NCBI GenBank assembly: GCA_020002185.1
Contig: CM034531.1
Span: 87,149,759-87,213,758, forward strand
Direction of reading: 5' to 3'
Length of the DNA: 64,000 nt
Source of the DNA: Paraescarpia echinospica
Taxonomy: Eukaryota; Annelida; Polychaeta; Sabellida; Siboglinidae
In this document: positions 1 to 13,407 of the stretch, in pieces
Position numbering within the stretch: position 1 is the stretch's first letter
How the letters are laid out: every line of letters starts with the position of its first letter
Made by a program: the position numbers and the translations under genes
The notes under the pieces: generated by a model
Seen by the model: only the letters and a program-made list of their open reading frames with translations
Database searches by the model: none
Told to the model about the DNA's origin: nothing

Positions 1-820
1 TGTCCGACTCATCAGCGACCACACCGACGTAGCGAACATTCTGGGATTGACTCTTGGTCATCTGACTCTGAGACGTGTTTCTGCGGTTATTTCCTCTGCA
101 TTTGCGTGCCAAATGTCCCACTTTGTTACAGACATAACACACTGCCGTCCTGAAGTGACATCTTTCAGGATTATGGTCCTCGCCACAGCGATAACACTCA
201 TTCCGTCTCGACTTCTCAGGCTTGCGTGCAGCACGACCACTTCCTTGACGCGGCGAGTAAGTGACTTTATTTACGGATTCACCAGTGGCCCGCAGACAGA
301 CCTCACTTCTGGTCGCCAGCTCCATTGCAATCGCTACTTCTTTTGCTGATTGGAAGGTGAGCTCTTTGGTGGTTAGCAATCGCCTCTGAATGTTCTCATC
401 TCGAAGACCACACACCAGACGGTCTCTCAGGGCGTGCGGTAGGAACTCTCCAAACTCGCACGTACCACTCAGCTGCTTCAAGGTGATCACGTAGTCTGCC
501 ACCGACTCTCCCTCCTTCTGTCCTCTCTTGTAAAATCGGAATCTCTCAGCAATAACCAGAGGGTTTGGCGAATAATGCCCCTTTAAGGCATCACATAGTT
601 CAACGTAGGACTTATCCTTCGGTTTCTCCGGCGTCAGGATATCTTTGAGTAGTTTATATGACGTAGGCCCGATCACAGAAAGTTTGCTTTCTTCGTCGAA
701 TCGATTCCGTTCAATTCAGACCACTGATCCAGCCTCTCTACGTAACTCTCAAAGTCCTCTTTAGCCTCATTGAACTCTCCTAGCTGACCGATGTAGCCTG
801 CCATTATCCTCGTCGCCAGC
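1..820 (-). mobile_element. Ty3/Gypsy retrotransposon gag relic (5' part of element)
   Basis: Read on the minus strand from about 805 down to 1, the sequence encodes a Gypsy-type Gag. It starts with MAGYIGQLGEFNEAKEDF and continues with a capsid-like region (YVELCDALKGHYSP, CGLRDENIQRRLL). Near 100-200 it has two zinc knuckles of CX2CX4HX4C form (CYRCGEDHNPERC and CYVCNKVGHLARKC), the nucleocapsid RNA-binding signature. The reading frame shifts near 680-695: a stop follows KANFL and the downstream frame resumes as SVIGPTSYK. A loss of about 4 bp there would explain this. The left end runs off the window, so protease and pol, if present, are outside. It is a decayed copy. Assignment to Gypsy rests on the gag layout, zinc knuckles and PBS position. 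Confidence 0.85.
806..818 (-). other. Primer binding site of the Gypsy element
   Basis: On the minus strand the 13 bases TGGCGACGAGGAT begin with the TGG expected of a tRNA 3'-end primer binding site. They lie 2 nt inside the putative LTR end (ACGACA at 821-826) and just before the gag start codon. The tRNA identity was not established. Confidence 0.65.
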
Positions 821-1045
821 TGTCGTAACTTGACTATTAATGTATAACTAGAGAGTAGTAAGTATTATAAACCTTTTATTATGAACGAAGAACCACGCCT
901 GCGGCGGAAACCAACTACACACACAAAGCGCGCAACAGCGCGCCGTATACACAGAATAGATTATACCCGATGTAACGACTACAGAATGTCCGATTATAAC
1001 ACCACTCTTATTTTGATATTCTTCCATCTGGTAGGAGGTATTGGT

Positions 1046-1128
<83 letters not shown>

Positions 1129-1276
1129 ACAGGAGACTCGAGCAATGCATTTTAAACGCAATATGCTGACTTTTTCGACCTAGCTGGCCATTGAGCAGCC
1201 TACCATCAAACACGGATGACGTCACGAGCATAACGAAGTGCCACACGGCAATTCGATTTACATTGATTAAGACATC
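821..1276 (-). mobile_element. 5' LTR of the Gypsy element (outer boundary uncertain)
   Basis: The inner edge is well placed: the minus strand reads ...ACGACA, then two bases, then the primer binding site. A minus-strand AATAAA lies about 55 bp inside (near 875-880), as expected for an LTR polyadenylation signal. The outer edge is a guess; a TGATGTC on the minus strand at 1276 is one candidate TG start. The second LTR is outside the window, so the boundary cannot be checked by comparison. The LTR carries the CA microsatellite at 1047-1130. Confidence 0.5.
1047..1130. repeat. (CA)n microsatellite
   Basis: About 84 bp of almost perfect CA dinucleotide repeat. Open frames across it in both directions are artefacts of the repeat. 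Confidence 0.98.
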
Positions 1277-1654
1277 ACGATGCAAATCAATCTAGTCACT
1301 TTGGTGGTGGATTATCAGTTGATCATATTGCTGACAGATGAAAGTGTGTATATATACGGAAATTAATACATTTATTTAGACATCGGATAGCACGGGCGGT
1401 TGATGAAGTTGCTCCAGGAACTTGGCATTATTAATTTACCCACGGGACGCCGTTATGTGTAATATGAAATGTTGTCTTGAATTGTGGTGCGTGTTGGGGT
1501 TTACAGAAAACCGATGTTGGCCAAGCAAATGTGATAAGAGTATACTGCAATAAATGAAGTATTAATCAAACCAGACAGTATGTTAGAGGATACTCCGTCC
1601 GGTCTGATTAAGGATGGTCAAATTCTAATATGGATACGGTGTGGTGATGGAGAC
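1277..1654. other. Intergenic, nothing recognised
   Basis: No convincing coding frame, RNA gene or repeat family was seen in this stretch. Confidence 0.5.
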
Positions 1655-1930
1655 CGACTTGGACACAGTCTCACTGAGATAAAGAGCCATAAGGAAAATC
1701 GATCATCATTAAACAGAACCCATTGTTGAATTTAAGAAGCGTTTTCAAAATGCAAAAGCCGCCGTCGTATCATCGAGGACAATATGTCCACGATACACCG
1801 ACGATAGTGTCACTGGTGGCGCTCCCTGGTGTTAACAATTTTATGTACACAATATCACTGTAAGGAGCGATACCAATTCTAAAGAGCACAGTCGGTTTTA
1901 CGATCGCATTAGAATGTTAGTAAAACGATC
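1655..1930 (+). repeat. Dispersed repeat family R3, copy 1
   Basis: This segment resembles 30127-30400 along its length. Shared blocks include AAGGAAAATC..TCATCATTAAACAGAA, GAGGACAATGT and GGTGGCGC..C.TGGTGTT. In the second copy the sequence just upstream encodes a KRKRGRPQSWW-like stretch typical of non-LTR retrotransposon C-termini, so R3 is probably a LINE 3' end. Confidence 0.55.
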
Positions 1931-2514
1931 TCCTAGCCTTCGTGGGTCAACTCAAACTGACTGAATCAACAACCGGGCCTTTTGATACTATTTCAGACGA
2001 CACCTTGCCAGCTTTCTACTCGAACGTGGTCAGCAAGTTAGACGCCCTTGAGACATTGAGTGGAAGTGTCAAACCACAATGATTTATGGGTCCAACCATC
2101 CTAATTTTGTTGCACTAACGTAGTGACTGCGATAGCAACAAAACTGCACGGTCGTTGGTCAACAATTGGAGCTATGCTATCGACATAACTAGGCGGTCGT
2201 TGATCAGCGAAATGTGCTCGATCAGAACTACTCCGTAACCTCTGCTCGAACACGGATGGAAGGCACCCTCGAGACTGACAAGAAATGCTCTACTGAGCCG
2301 ATAAATGTAAGAGAGAGAACATTTTCCATTACGCTAATGCGCCGAATGTCAAAGAATACTCGTTCGGCTCGTAAATAGTGTCGAGATAACACCAATGAGA
2401 CTGGGTTTACACGAACAGATATCGGCGCAGCGATGTGGCGATGTCATCTCATGCGACCAGATTGCAGCTGCATCGCGCCGGGTAAACATTGTCACCACGA
2501 TATAAATAATAATA

Positions 2515-2665
2515 ATGTGGTATCATGTATAGCGCCATTGACAAGGTGTTCTCGGCGCTTACTGCGTTATCAGAGCTAGTGTTTGGCAGTAGCTTCTGCA
2601 GAGCCCGTACGGAATTCTGTAGCTCGAGACCATTATCTGTGCTAGTTCACAGCGGGTTTTTCTCC
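2515..2665 (+). repeat. Dispersed repeat family R4, copy 1 (SINE-like)
   Basis: It shares an ordered set of blocks with 27450-27620: GACAAGG.., GCGCTTA.., ATCAGAGCTAGTGTTTGG and TTTCCCTGT. The core ATCAGAGCTAGTGTTTGG is identical in both. The short length and dispersed position suggest a SINE or a MITE; the exact ends were not resolved. Confidence 0.5.
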
Positions 2666-4782
2666 ATTTCCCTGTTTTGGAAATGTATTTCCCCTGGCGT
2701 AGATATCAGCTAGAAGGACCCTACCGCGTCTAGTGCCTATTCCTAAAAACACAGGCAGAGTGGAATGAAGGAAACGGTACTGTAACAACTATCAGAATGA
2801 ATCAGGATCACTTTTTTATTGGCAACTTTTCAGTTGGATTGTACATATATTTTTATTCACGATAAAATACACAAAACCACACGAGTATAATATTTTGTTA
2901 TAAAACACAATAAATTATGTTAAAAACATTGCAGAACATTTTGAACATAATAAACGTAATGCAATTACACTAAAATTACTCTTAAGTAAATTCACCAAAA
3001 TGTACACAACACACTCAGTGAGGCGCTTTATATTATAAATTATGCATTATAATTACATTACTAACTTCACTTATACTTAAGATAAATTAATTACATTAAA
3101 ATGAAATAAATTACTAAATATTACAATTATACGTTAAGACATACATAATAACAAATTTAGAGTTCTGACAGTGTCCTAAACACCATGGTACTAAAGTAGC
3201 GATTTTTTTTCGCCATTGGTACAGGTAACTCGTTAACTGATCTAAGCGCATATGGAACATGCCGAATGTCTGACAGCAGCGTATTCAGTTTGTGGTCATG
3301 ATGCTTCATTTTAACAAACCACGCTTTACACAAGTAATTGCGCCTATCGTGCAAATTTAACACATTTACCATCTGCGGAACATCCTCGTACGTATGACCA
3401 GGATATATTGTTTTTTAGATACCGTTAGGATGTTGTCCGATACGTAGTTATGGACAAGCACTACTGGTCTAATCACAGACATATAAATTAAATATACCAC
3501 AGTGTCCCGGCGATATAACATCGCCAGCGACGCATCGAGACGACGTCGCTTGCAGTAAAACTAATCCTATCGTTGAAGCGCCGCCGCCCGACGCCTCATC
3601 GCCTCAGGTTTGCCCAATCAGACGCAACAAACGTGACACTAATGAAAACGTGGCGTCTTCAAAACTCGCTCATCTCATTCATTTAGTGCAACCACGTCGC
3701 TTTTTGTGGACCTAAACTAGACAAGAGGCTCGCCCTTCGCTTCCACTTAGTGAAATGCGATAATCTCAGCCACCGAAAAAGAACTTGTCAAAGCTATTTG
3801 AACCGTTATTAAAATGCAATAACTACACACAATACATGCGTATGTCATGTCAATGCTGATTCTTATCTGTGTATCAGAAAAGTTTCTAGACAATAACCAT
3901 GCACACAAATAATAATATAACAACGTTTTTGTGAGACAATCGTAGCATCACATGACATCATTCGTACGTTCGTTCGCTCGTTCTTTCGTAGATTACGGAC
4001 AATTCGTCAATAAACTCACTGATAATGTTAACCAATTATTTTGATCATATTTCGTTTGCTTCTTAAGGGATATGATAAATCAAAACATTTAAAATGTATG
4101 TTTAGATGTAACAAGAATCCTTGTCGGATCAACTAAATTGTTAGGTATGTTTTCAGGCTGTATGAGACCCACTCCCCTAATACTAAACGCGCTTGTTGCC
4201 GCGAAGGATATCGCATGTGACGATTATCGCATTCACATTTTCTATTTCTGTGATGATATCGGCTTGACAACTGCCTCGTCGGCGACATCGACTCGATCGA
4301 GTAAACGCAATTTTAGTGCGACCGGTGTGTGAGCGGCACGGAACGAGTGCCTGGCCTAACAGGCTACAGCTCGTAAAGATAAAGGCATAACTTATGTATA
4401 TACGGTCTGATGTTGCGTCTTGCAATGTTGTTTATTGCACGTTTAAACTGTGTCCAATCACGGTTAGATGCAACCCCGGAAGTTGCAGGAACAGGGTCCG
4501 TGGAAGTCGGTAATTCGACTTTAATTATTATACCGGTAGAAAATAACTCGAATATTGCGCCCAAACGCAGCTATCCCATGTGGGTATTTTTCTTCAGCAT
4601 TACACTAGGTTCAACTCAACAAGCGCTGTGCACGCATATGTAGTAATTGTATAGTATATGTAGCAAATGATTAGTTTATGGATATTCAATAGCCAAACAT
4701 GTCAGCTACTACAGCTATTCATTAACAGAACCGACTCCCTTCAGATTGTGAATAAATGCATATAGGAAACGTATATTTTAGG
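2666..4782. other. AT-rich intergenic stretch without a recognised gene
   Basis: Strongly AT-rich from about 2810 to 3160. Short open frames occur (minus strand 3157-3372 and plus strand 4410-4643, for example) but show no recognised domain and no splice context, so they are not called as genes. Confidence 0.5.
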
Positions 4783-4985
4783 CGACAGAACCGGGAGGGG
4801 ACACGGGGGGCTGAAGGAGTGTGCATTTTCTGGTGTAATTTTGGTTGTTGGTGGTGGGGGGTTGAGATCAGATTAGCCCCCAATTTTTGTTGGTGCAATG
4901 GGAGCTTTTTGAGAACCCGAAGGTGGGTTTTGTTGGCGAGCCTCAAGGAGGGTGCAATTCAAAGTTTTCTGACAGCCTGAAGAGG
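4783..4985 (+). repeat. Dispersed repeat family R2, copy 1
   Basis: G-rich element starting near GGCGACAGAACCGGGAGGGG and ending with a GGTGGGTTTTGTTGGCGAGC block. Related copies are at 7030-7200 (plus), 17775-17945 (minus) and 38195-38335 (minus). The most conserved part is the 3' block, seen on the opposite strand as GCACCCCCCTTGACGCTCGC. Non-coding; class unknown. Confidence 0.6.
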
Positions 4986-5419
4986 TTCAAACAATTAGAA
5001 CGTCGCTGCGAAATATGTCATCAGTCGAGCCGACAACGGAGAGCGGAGTGGTGCAGAAGCTCCGGTTCAGCCATTGCAATATTAATTTCGTTCCGGCGCC
5101 TACATGTAATTGATGGTGTTTACATTTAATACAAAACAGTTAACTAAATGCATGCTATACGACCGAGATCACTACAGTAGCGTGAGTCCGAGGACCAGGT
5201 TCTGGTCAATATCAACCACACGTGGTGACGTCTGTGGACGAGGAAGGTCACCGAGAGTTGGGTCGTTCTCCGTCTGTCCATCTACATTTTTGCAAAGTCG
5301 CCTAGATATATATGCCCACTTCCCTGGGGTCATCACGTCTCGACTGTGTATAGTTGATGGTGTTTTGCTTTGCTATAGTTCTCTCGTCGTATACCTCACT
5401 CTGTATATCAGACAATTTT

Positions 5420-5835
<416 letters not shown>

Positions 5836-6282
5836 CTCACCGCCCCTCCTTCCATCCCGCACACACTTCACGTCCTTACCCGGGAGTGTTCACTGACAGG
5901 TTTAGTCAAACCCGACGACGGGGTCGGTGACTGTGTAACCGAGGTCTTTAATGCAAGCCACTGTCGATATCTATAATCTGGAAGCTCGCTTGGAGACCTC
6001 GAAGCAGCTGCGTCTCGAATAAGGTTAATATATATCAACGGGAACAATAATTGAGCTCACTGTAGACGTTTAGTTATTTCCTGTACAAGTTTCAGGTCAA
6101 CGCACCGCTGAGGAGCATGCCTTCGCCAGGGATTGACGCGGCGGCATCGTCGAGGTCCAGTAGCCAGTGGCTGACATAAATACAGTTGGGCTACACTTAT
6201 GGATGGTCTCATCAGTTCGCAAAGTTCGACAAACATGTAGTGTTTCGTATCGTTTCAACAACCACCCCACCAATACATAGGT

Positions 6283-7029
<747 letters not shown>

Positions 7030-7200
7030 CACAGGCGTCGGAACCGGGGGTGGGGGGCTGGACATAGGATTAACCTCCAATAATTAGAGCCTTGGGATGG
7101 GTGATTTAGTCTAGCCTCAATGCGGGTGCAAATGGAGGTTTTTGGAAAGGATCAAGATGGGTTTACTTTGGTGAGCCTCGGGGGTATTTGAACATATGTT
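7030..7200 (+). repeat. Dispersed repeat family R2, copy 2
   Basis: It follows the order of the copy at 4783: GGCGTCGGAACCGGGGGTGG, then a CCTCCAAT block, then TGGGTTTACTTTGGTGAGCC. Diverged and non-coding. Confidence 0.55.
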
Positions 7201-9109
7201 GATTCTACATTTTATGTTGCATACTTGTGTTTAGGGTACTGTACGTGTCACAATATCATTATGCTGTTGTTAGATCAGTCAGTTTTCTCTTTTATGTTTG
7301 ACGCAACAGCATTGACGTCACTTCACACGACCCGATACACCACCCCACACACGTAAAGTTAATTTCACAAACACAGTGACAAACGAAACATACCTCTGGT
7401 TGTGATATAACACCGCCTTGACAAGCACCGACATTTACAGGCTCTGCATCTTCGGCAACGATCTCACCAGAAACAGCCGCGCTTTTCACACAAACGACTG
7501 TGTCAATTCAATTTTTTTTGACAACGAACATACATCGAACCTTTAATGCGAAATCGGAAATCAAATTCACGCGGGTACATGCAAATGCTGTAGTATGTGC
7601 GACCACAGTGCGTACGTCGTGCGTCCTGGGTAAACGCGGATCGATGCCGTAGGAAATTCAGTCTGCTTCCGCGTCTCCTTACTCGCCTACAGTCTGGTTA
7701 TTCAAAGTCGAGAAGGGAACCGTTTTTCATGCAGAGTATGATCATCAATGAAAAGCCCGTGTTCTGAGAACTCAACTGTCGATAAACAGAGAATTTTGTA
7801 AGAGTCACGATCTCAATTCCCGCTCCTTATCCCGATCTCACTATGCGCACTAAGTCGTCGCTTCTACGACCATGTGTATCCAGGTTCGAGAAGCACTGAA
7901 CTCGGATGCTCAATCAATAAGTACATTCTCATGCGTTTTACGTAGAGCTAAAATATATAATTCGACAATACTGTTGGTCTACAGAGGTAGCAACTGTCTT
8001 GGACTGATTAGCCGCCCAAAGTTTGCATTGAGCCTTCAAATGCACCAGAAGTTGTGTTTAAGCTTGCAATCTCTGTGCTGTGGTGGGACAACAACACAAC
8101 ATAATTTTAGCCAGATATCACGTTGTTTCAGTCCTATGATATCAGCTATTACGATGCCGGAAACGCAACGTTCTTAGGTCTTAGGTGATTTACTCCAAAC
8201 AGCCCAAACTTGAGCTAACGCAGTCGCTAATATTATGATACACATATTTATGTTATATTCTACAGGCGATCTGTGCAGATCGGACTACGCTGGCGCGGGA
8301 TGCAAACATCCACGCGGTCCCCGGTGTCCCGCTTATCGTTGCGATCGCTAATCGGGAACTGGAACGCGGGTTGATAGTGGGGAGCTCTTGTAAAACGTCT
8401 CTATAGTGCGGCAGATAAATTATAACTATTGTACCTGCTATAATAACATGAACCTCAGCACATACTCAGCAAGTCAAAACGTTTAGATCCCAGTATGCGG
8501 TTTGAGACTGCACCCGGTTACAGATTGGTGATGGTTATTTGCAACACATTCATGTGAAATTTATGTACACATTCATGTAAGCACCTGATGTCAATTTTAT
8601 CAAATGTACTTTCCACCTAATCTAACCTTCAACCCAACCTTACACCTAAACCAACCCCTAATCTTAAACCTGCAGATCAAACCAATCACAAAATGGAATA
8701 TGTACGTTAAAGGGGACGTGTTCGTTAGGTTAGCACGAATCTCCCTTCTTTCAGATTGGCCCTTTCGCACTACGTCAACGTCAAAATGAAATTTCAAACG
8801 ACAGCAATAAGGACATATAAATGACATTCATTAAATGTATAATTCTAGAGCAGGGTTGGGGTTACGGCTAGAGTTAAATCAAATTTGTAAACAATTGTGA
8901 TGCGTGCGTAATGCGAAAGAGACATTCTGAAACCGGGTACAATTTCAAACCACGACACCGGGTCATATCAGATCTTCAGCCCTTTTTAAAGATAACCGCC
9001 GAAACTAATAGCCCCTATACAGAATATCGTAAGAACTGCGCCAAGTAGAACCGTAATGTTGGGGTCAAATATAAGTTTTCGGAGGTTACAAATTCACAGA
9101 TTTGTCTTA
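7201..9109. other. Intergenic stretch without a recognised gene
   Basis: Several frames of 60-100 codons exist (for example plus 7872-8177) but none has recognisable motifs or consistent splice signals. No RNA gene seen. Confidence 0.5.
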
Positions 9110-9114
9110 TGACC

Positions 9115-9352
9115 TTTCTAAATTAAGACTATTCGTACACAAATATCCGTCACTGTATATAGCCGGGTACTCGTTCAATAGCTGAGTGAACTGGGGCAAC
9201 CTAGAGTAAACAAACTTGCCCAAGGTTCGACACGGCAGCATAGGATTCGAACCCGAGTTTTCTCGGTCGAGAGACCGAAGCTCTAGCCAGCGCACCACTG
9301 CACCACCGCACCACCGCACCAACACACCACCGCACCACCGCACCACTGCACT
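9115..9352 (-). mobile_element. tRNA-derived SINE, minus strand, with expanded 5' end
   Basis: On the minus strand the order is a tRNA-like head (GCGCTGGCTAGAGC), a B box GGTTCGAATCC (plus-strand 9243-9253), then the body motifs CCAGTTCACTCAGCT, GAGTACCCGGCTATA and ATATTTGTGTACGAATAG. The same order occurs in the copies at 24443, 46388 and 59965. At the 5' end, 9291-9352 is a short array of an 8-bp unit (GCACCACC on the plus strand) matching the start of the tRNA-like head. Confidence 0.8.
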
Positions 9353-10027
9353 ATACGCTGTTGTTGTCTTCACGAGTTCTAAATTATGTACCAACTTTCG
9401 TGCTTTCTTTCCAAAACGGGCACGATTAGCCAAAAAATGTAGTTGTCTGTCATACTACTAAAATGACATGACCACCTGTCAGGTTTCGTCACTTTGCAAG
9501 ATTTAAGAGAACAAGCGAAGGTGACATTTGAAATAGTAGTTTGGCCCTATGCCAATTCTCCGTGAAAAAGCATCCGGTTACCAAAATCGCCAGTGAGCTC
9601 ACGGAGGTTGCAGCCTAATAGAGACTGGACTAATTCGTAGGCTATTGACATTTCCAGCACGGGTTCAAATCCGGTACTTCCACTGTACAGTGTTCTTCAC
9701 GGTTATCGCTGTGTCTGTTACATAAACCGAGCTAGAATAACACATTATATGCCACTTTTTCATAATTATAATATGCGTGTGGATAGCAATTGCATATTTA
9801 TCTGTATTCTGGAGTCAGATTGGCAATTAATCCGCGTTGCCATGCACGAACATTTCCCGTGTTGTGTAGCCTGAAATAGCGTCGTTGATAATATCGTACA
9901 TAGTTATTAACATAAATACCGTGGCGGTATTGCGATAACGCCTAACGTTCAGTTCACTAAGGAGCCATCTCAAAAATCAATGTTTGGGACTAACTTAGAA
10001 GCATTCAGCTACGCTGCAGTTACTGCG
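9353..10027. other. Intergenic, possible degenerate tRNA-like SINE piece
   Basis: A B-box-like GGGTTCAAATCC occurs near 9662, but no matching SINE body follows, so it is not called as a SINE copy. Nothing else was recognised. Confidence 0.4.
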
Positions 10028-10218
10028 CTAAGAGTTTTCGTACACAAATACCCACCGTGGTCTGTAGCCACGGACTCGGTTATGCAACTCAGTGAACAGA
10101 AACAACGTGGAGTAAATGAACTTTGAACTTGCTCAAAGTTGGAAACAACAGTAAGAGTATTCTAGCCCGGGATCTGTCGATTGAGAGTCCGATACTCTAA
10201 ACACTGCGCCACCGTGCT
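10028..10218 (-). mobile_element. tRNA-derived SINE, minus strand, partial
   Basis: On the minus strand it shows a head (GGCGCAGTGTTTAGAGTATCGGACTC is split by divergence), then TTGAGCAAG, TTCACTGAGTTG and GGTATTTGTGTACGAA. This is the body order of the SINE family in this window. The 3' tail is missing. Confidence 0.7.
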
Positions 10219-10860
10219 CCACAGTTGTGTTGTGCACCGTCGGAATCTAGATGTACTGTTTAACCCAAACATCGTTTATTTTCGATCACACTTAGGGATA
10301 ATCTCAGAACGTCGATGTCCGATATCAGACGAAATTACTTTCGTTTGGGGAAGGGGGGGTTAGAGGTAGTTTCGTCTGACGTCGGACATCTATATTTTAC
10401 GTTTCTGACCGATATTTTTAATATATTAATATGATCACGCTGGATCATGTTAATAAGCTATGACTTTGCGACAATACAAATTATTACGAGAGTAAATGAC
10501 GTGAAGGTGCGAAATAATAAGTAAGACTGGTTTGGTAGTAGGCTCCTGTTGACCGTGCAAATAACTTAGTAAGGGAGCATTCGTAATTTCGTGCAACAAA
10601 ACGTCAAACACAGGGGTATTAAATTGGTGATCGTAATTATTAAAACATCGTTTTATGACTCACATGTTGATACTATTACTGCAGAATATTTTTATATGAC
10701 AACCACGATGCCTGGCTATGCCTATGGTCTATGTAATGCATTAATTGGTATCCTGTGATACCTCTCATCTGACATATGCCAGCTATTCTTGTGCATTTAC
10801 CAATATTTGTATACTCTTTTCACAGTAATATATGGTAACTGTTTTTACTACACGGCTACT
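10219..10860. other. Intergenic, nothing recognised
   Basis: AT-rich, without a convincing frame or repeat. Confidence 0.5.
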
Positions 10861-11089
10861 CGCCAAACAGTACACGCCCGATGCACCATCGGTCACGAAG
10901 AAAGGAGGCAATATTCGCCAAACAGTACACGCCAGATGCACCATCGGTCACGCAGAAAGAAGGCAATACTCGCCAAACAGTACACGCCAGATGCACCAAC
11001 GGTCACGCAGAAAGAAGGCACTACTCGCCAAACAGTACACGCCCGATGCACAATCGGTCACGCAGAAAGAAAGCACTACTGGCCAAACA
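10861..11089. repeat. 55-bp tandem repeat, about 4 copies
   Basis: The unit opens GCCAAACAGTACACGCC and continues through GATGCACCATCGGTCACG to a GAAAG.AGGCAATA tail. Four copies run head to tail with a few substitutions. 55 is not a multiple of 3, and three overlapping plus-strand frames stay open, which is a repeat artefact rather than a gene. Confidence 0.9.
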
Positions 11090-12233
11090 TAAAAAATGTT
11101 AGCTAGGTCAGTTACATAAAATATATATATTTACAGCAACTCTAATTAATATTCATGCTAATATTCCAACCTTACACATGCAACAGAGAAACATACATTT
11201 GCATGCACACTACGACTTTACTCTTACATGGTATCGTATACGGAGTTACGGTATTTAATTGCCATATCTTCAGCTGTTGTGCGAAAGGAACAACGTTCTG
11301 GAGAACTAGGTGTGTATATGAATTACGTGCGCTAGATGCGCTCGATCACGCACAACCGAGCAACCGACTGGTGCGATAGAGAACAGAATCCCCAAACACT
11401 GAGTTGGCTGATTTCAATCACGAGAGAGTAAAATATCAGATGGTACCTTTACGACATGCATGCGGGGGTAATTGTACTCGCCGCTAACGTAGTAGTTCAG
11501 ATAATCGGACAAGGTTCCGATTATGTGTGCTACTACGCCACCGTCTGATACATTTACAGCCACAAGAGATTTACAGATGTGCCATTTGATATCAGTATTG
11601 CACAGGGCATATTGCACGCATGTGTAATAATGGCTTACACGCAAAAGCAGACCTACAAATACGCTGTAATTTGAGTCAAGGCCATAAAATCCACAGAATT
11701 GGTTACTGCTGTCATATTTGACTCTCTCTGTCAGAGACAAACACGTTGAATCTAATCGATGGGTGTTACCGACCCATCCGACCAAAACAAAATTAATTCC
11801 AACTAATGCACTTCACGGAGTTTCCGTCAAATTGCCAAAACCCCGCCTCAGCTAAATACTCGCTTGAGAGGGCCGAAACATTTTTATCATACTCAAAGGC
11901 TGGTAAATTGTACACCCGCTACAATGCATTAGCGGAGCTAATTATTGTGTGATTGGTCATGAATCTTTAAATAAGGTACAAAGAGCGGTGGTTTTATGGT
12001 AAAATCATGTTATATACGTATCCGGCAGGGTTACTAACGAATTAGTTAATTATTTACTTCCATTATTCAAAAACTCCAAGTACTCATTTTGTTCTAATTA
12101 CTTTTAATGTGTTAAGTCTGTAGACCCCATTTCACCAGTGTAACATTATGGCCTGGAAAAGCCTAAAATTCACCTTCCGACGTAGTGATCCACTGTTTTC
12201 TCACGAGGTTTCGTGTTTTGACAGAAATAAAAA
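11090..12233. other. Intergenic, nothing recognised
   Basis: A 123-codon minus-strand frame (11414-11785) has no motif I recognise and lacks splice context. Left unannotated. Confidence 0.5.
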
Positions 12234-12440
12234 CACAAATCAAGATGTAAGGTGGGTGGATTGCACCAGGATTTAACTAACAGCAGATTTATGGAATTAT
12301 CTCCCAATACCTGTAAATTAACTTTGAGAGAAAGAACAACACAAATCAAGATGTAAGGTGGATGGATTACACCAGGATTTAACTAATAGCAGATTTATGT
12401 AATTATCTCCCAATACTTGTAAATTAACTTTTAAGTTTCC
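12234..12440. repeat. 106-bp direct tandem duplication
   Basis: The segment starting CACAAATCAAGATGTAAGG at 12234 is repeated from 12340 with few substitutions (GGTGGG versus GGTGGA, ACAGC versus ATAGC). Two copies only. Confidence 0.85.
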
Positions 12441-12645
12441 CTGTGGGAAGGTCCGTTAGTTGGTATGTGTTGACAGTGTGGGCTGAATTCCCCCAGCACG
12501 TATATATGTTGTGTATTATAGTATACACAGGTTAAATTCAAGTTTTGGGATAAGGAAGCACTACCTACACTATTGCATGGTTCCTAATCTAGTAATTAGC
12601 GTGAGTCTTTAATACTCAATAGGAGATCATTGTGTTGATATGTTC

Positions 12646-13125
12646 CCTACTGGGGCCAATACACAGATGGTTTTCCCATTGGCGACCATGTTAACGTTTT
12701 GTCTGATTATAAGAAAACGTGACCTGCAAAATGTCTTAAACTTCTCACCTGCTGTTATCATCATCTCATTGACATGCTGATAGATTTTAACAAACATTGC
12801 ATACTTCTAGCTCTCGTAAAATGCCTGTATGTGTGACACCCGTCAATATTTACAAATGCCGGCAAGCATTACTCCGCAAACAGGTCACACAGGCAAATTG
12901 CTGCCAAATATCCTTCCGCTTATACAAATCATCTAGAAATCCACCATTTTATAGTCAACACCTTCTACAATCACACATAAAAATCTGCCTACTCAAGTGC
13001 ACTTATGTCACAGCATGTGAATTTTGTAAAAAAATCATTTCTAAAAAATACACTGCACTTTTCTTCGTAACCAAACAGGAAGTCTAACTAGAACATGACC
13101 CCTGCTGAGATGTTGGCCCAGTAGG
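12646..13125 (-). mobile_element. MITE-like DNA transposon family R1, complete copy (480 bp)
   Basis: It begins CCTACTGGGGCCAA and ends TTGGCCCAGTAGG, giving near-perfect terminal inverted repeats. Its interior is the reverse complement of 16285-16732 and 22395-22773; shared blocks include AGGTCACGTTTTCTTA, CATAAGTGCATTTGAGTAG and CCAATGGGAAAAC. There is no transposase frame, so it is non-autonomous. A target-site duplication could not be fixed. Confidence 0.75.
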
Positions 13126-13369
13126 CTGTGTGATGTGTCTGCAGCGGTGTCGGGTATCGTTATTCCCTAGGGAATAGGGACAGCATGTTGACTGTCAGTG
13201 GTAGTTTCTACCGAAGGGCTATTAACGCCTAGTTTAGTGGGTAACTTATATATTGATAGGATAGGTTAGCAGAAGAGTGTTTAATCAATGCAATAAGTTG
13301 ATTTCTAATTGTTGTTAGCAATTACACTTACTTACTTACTTACGTACTTACAAACCTTGATAAGTCCAG

Positions 13370-13407
<38 letters not shown>

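Noticed and set aside
4410..4643. Frame MLRLAMLFIARLNC... and its minus-strand counterpart.
   Set aside because: No recognised family, splice sites or repeats; too weak to call.
10789..11106. Three overlapping plus-strand frames.
   Set aside because: All three stay open because of the 55-bp tandem repeat; no gene signature.
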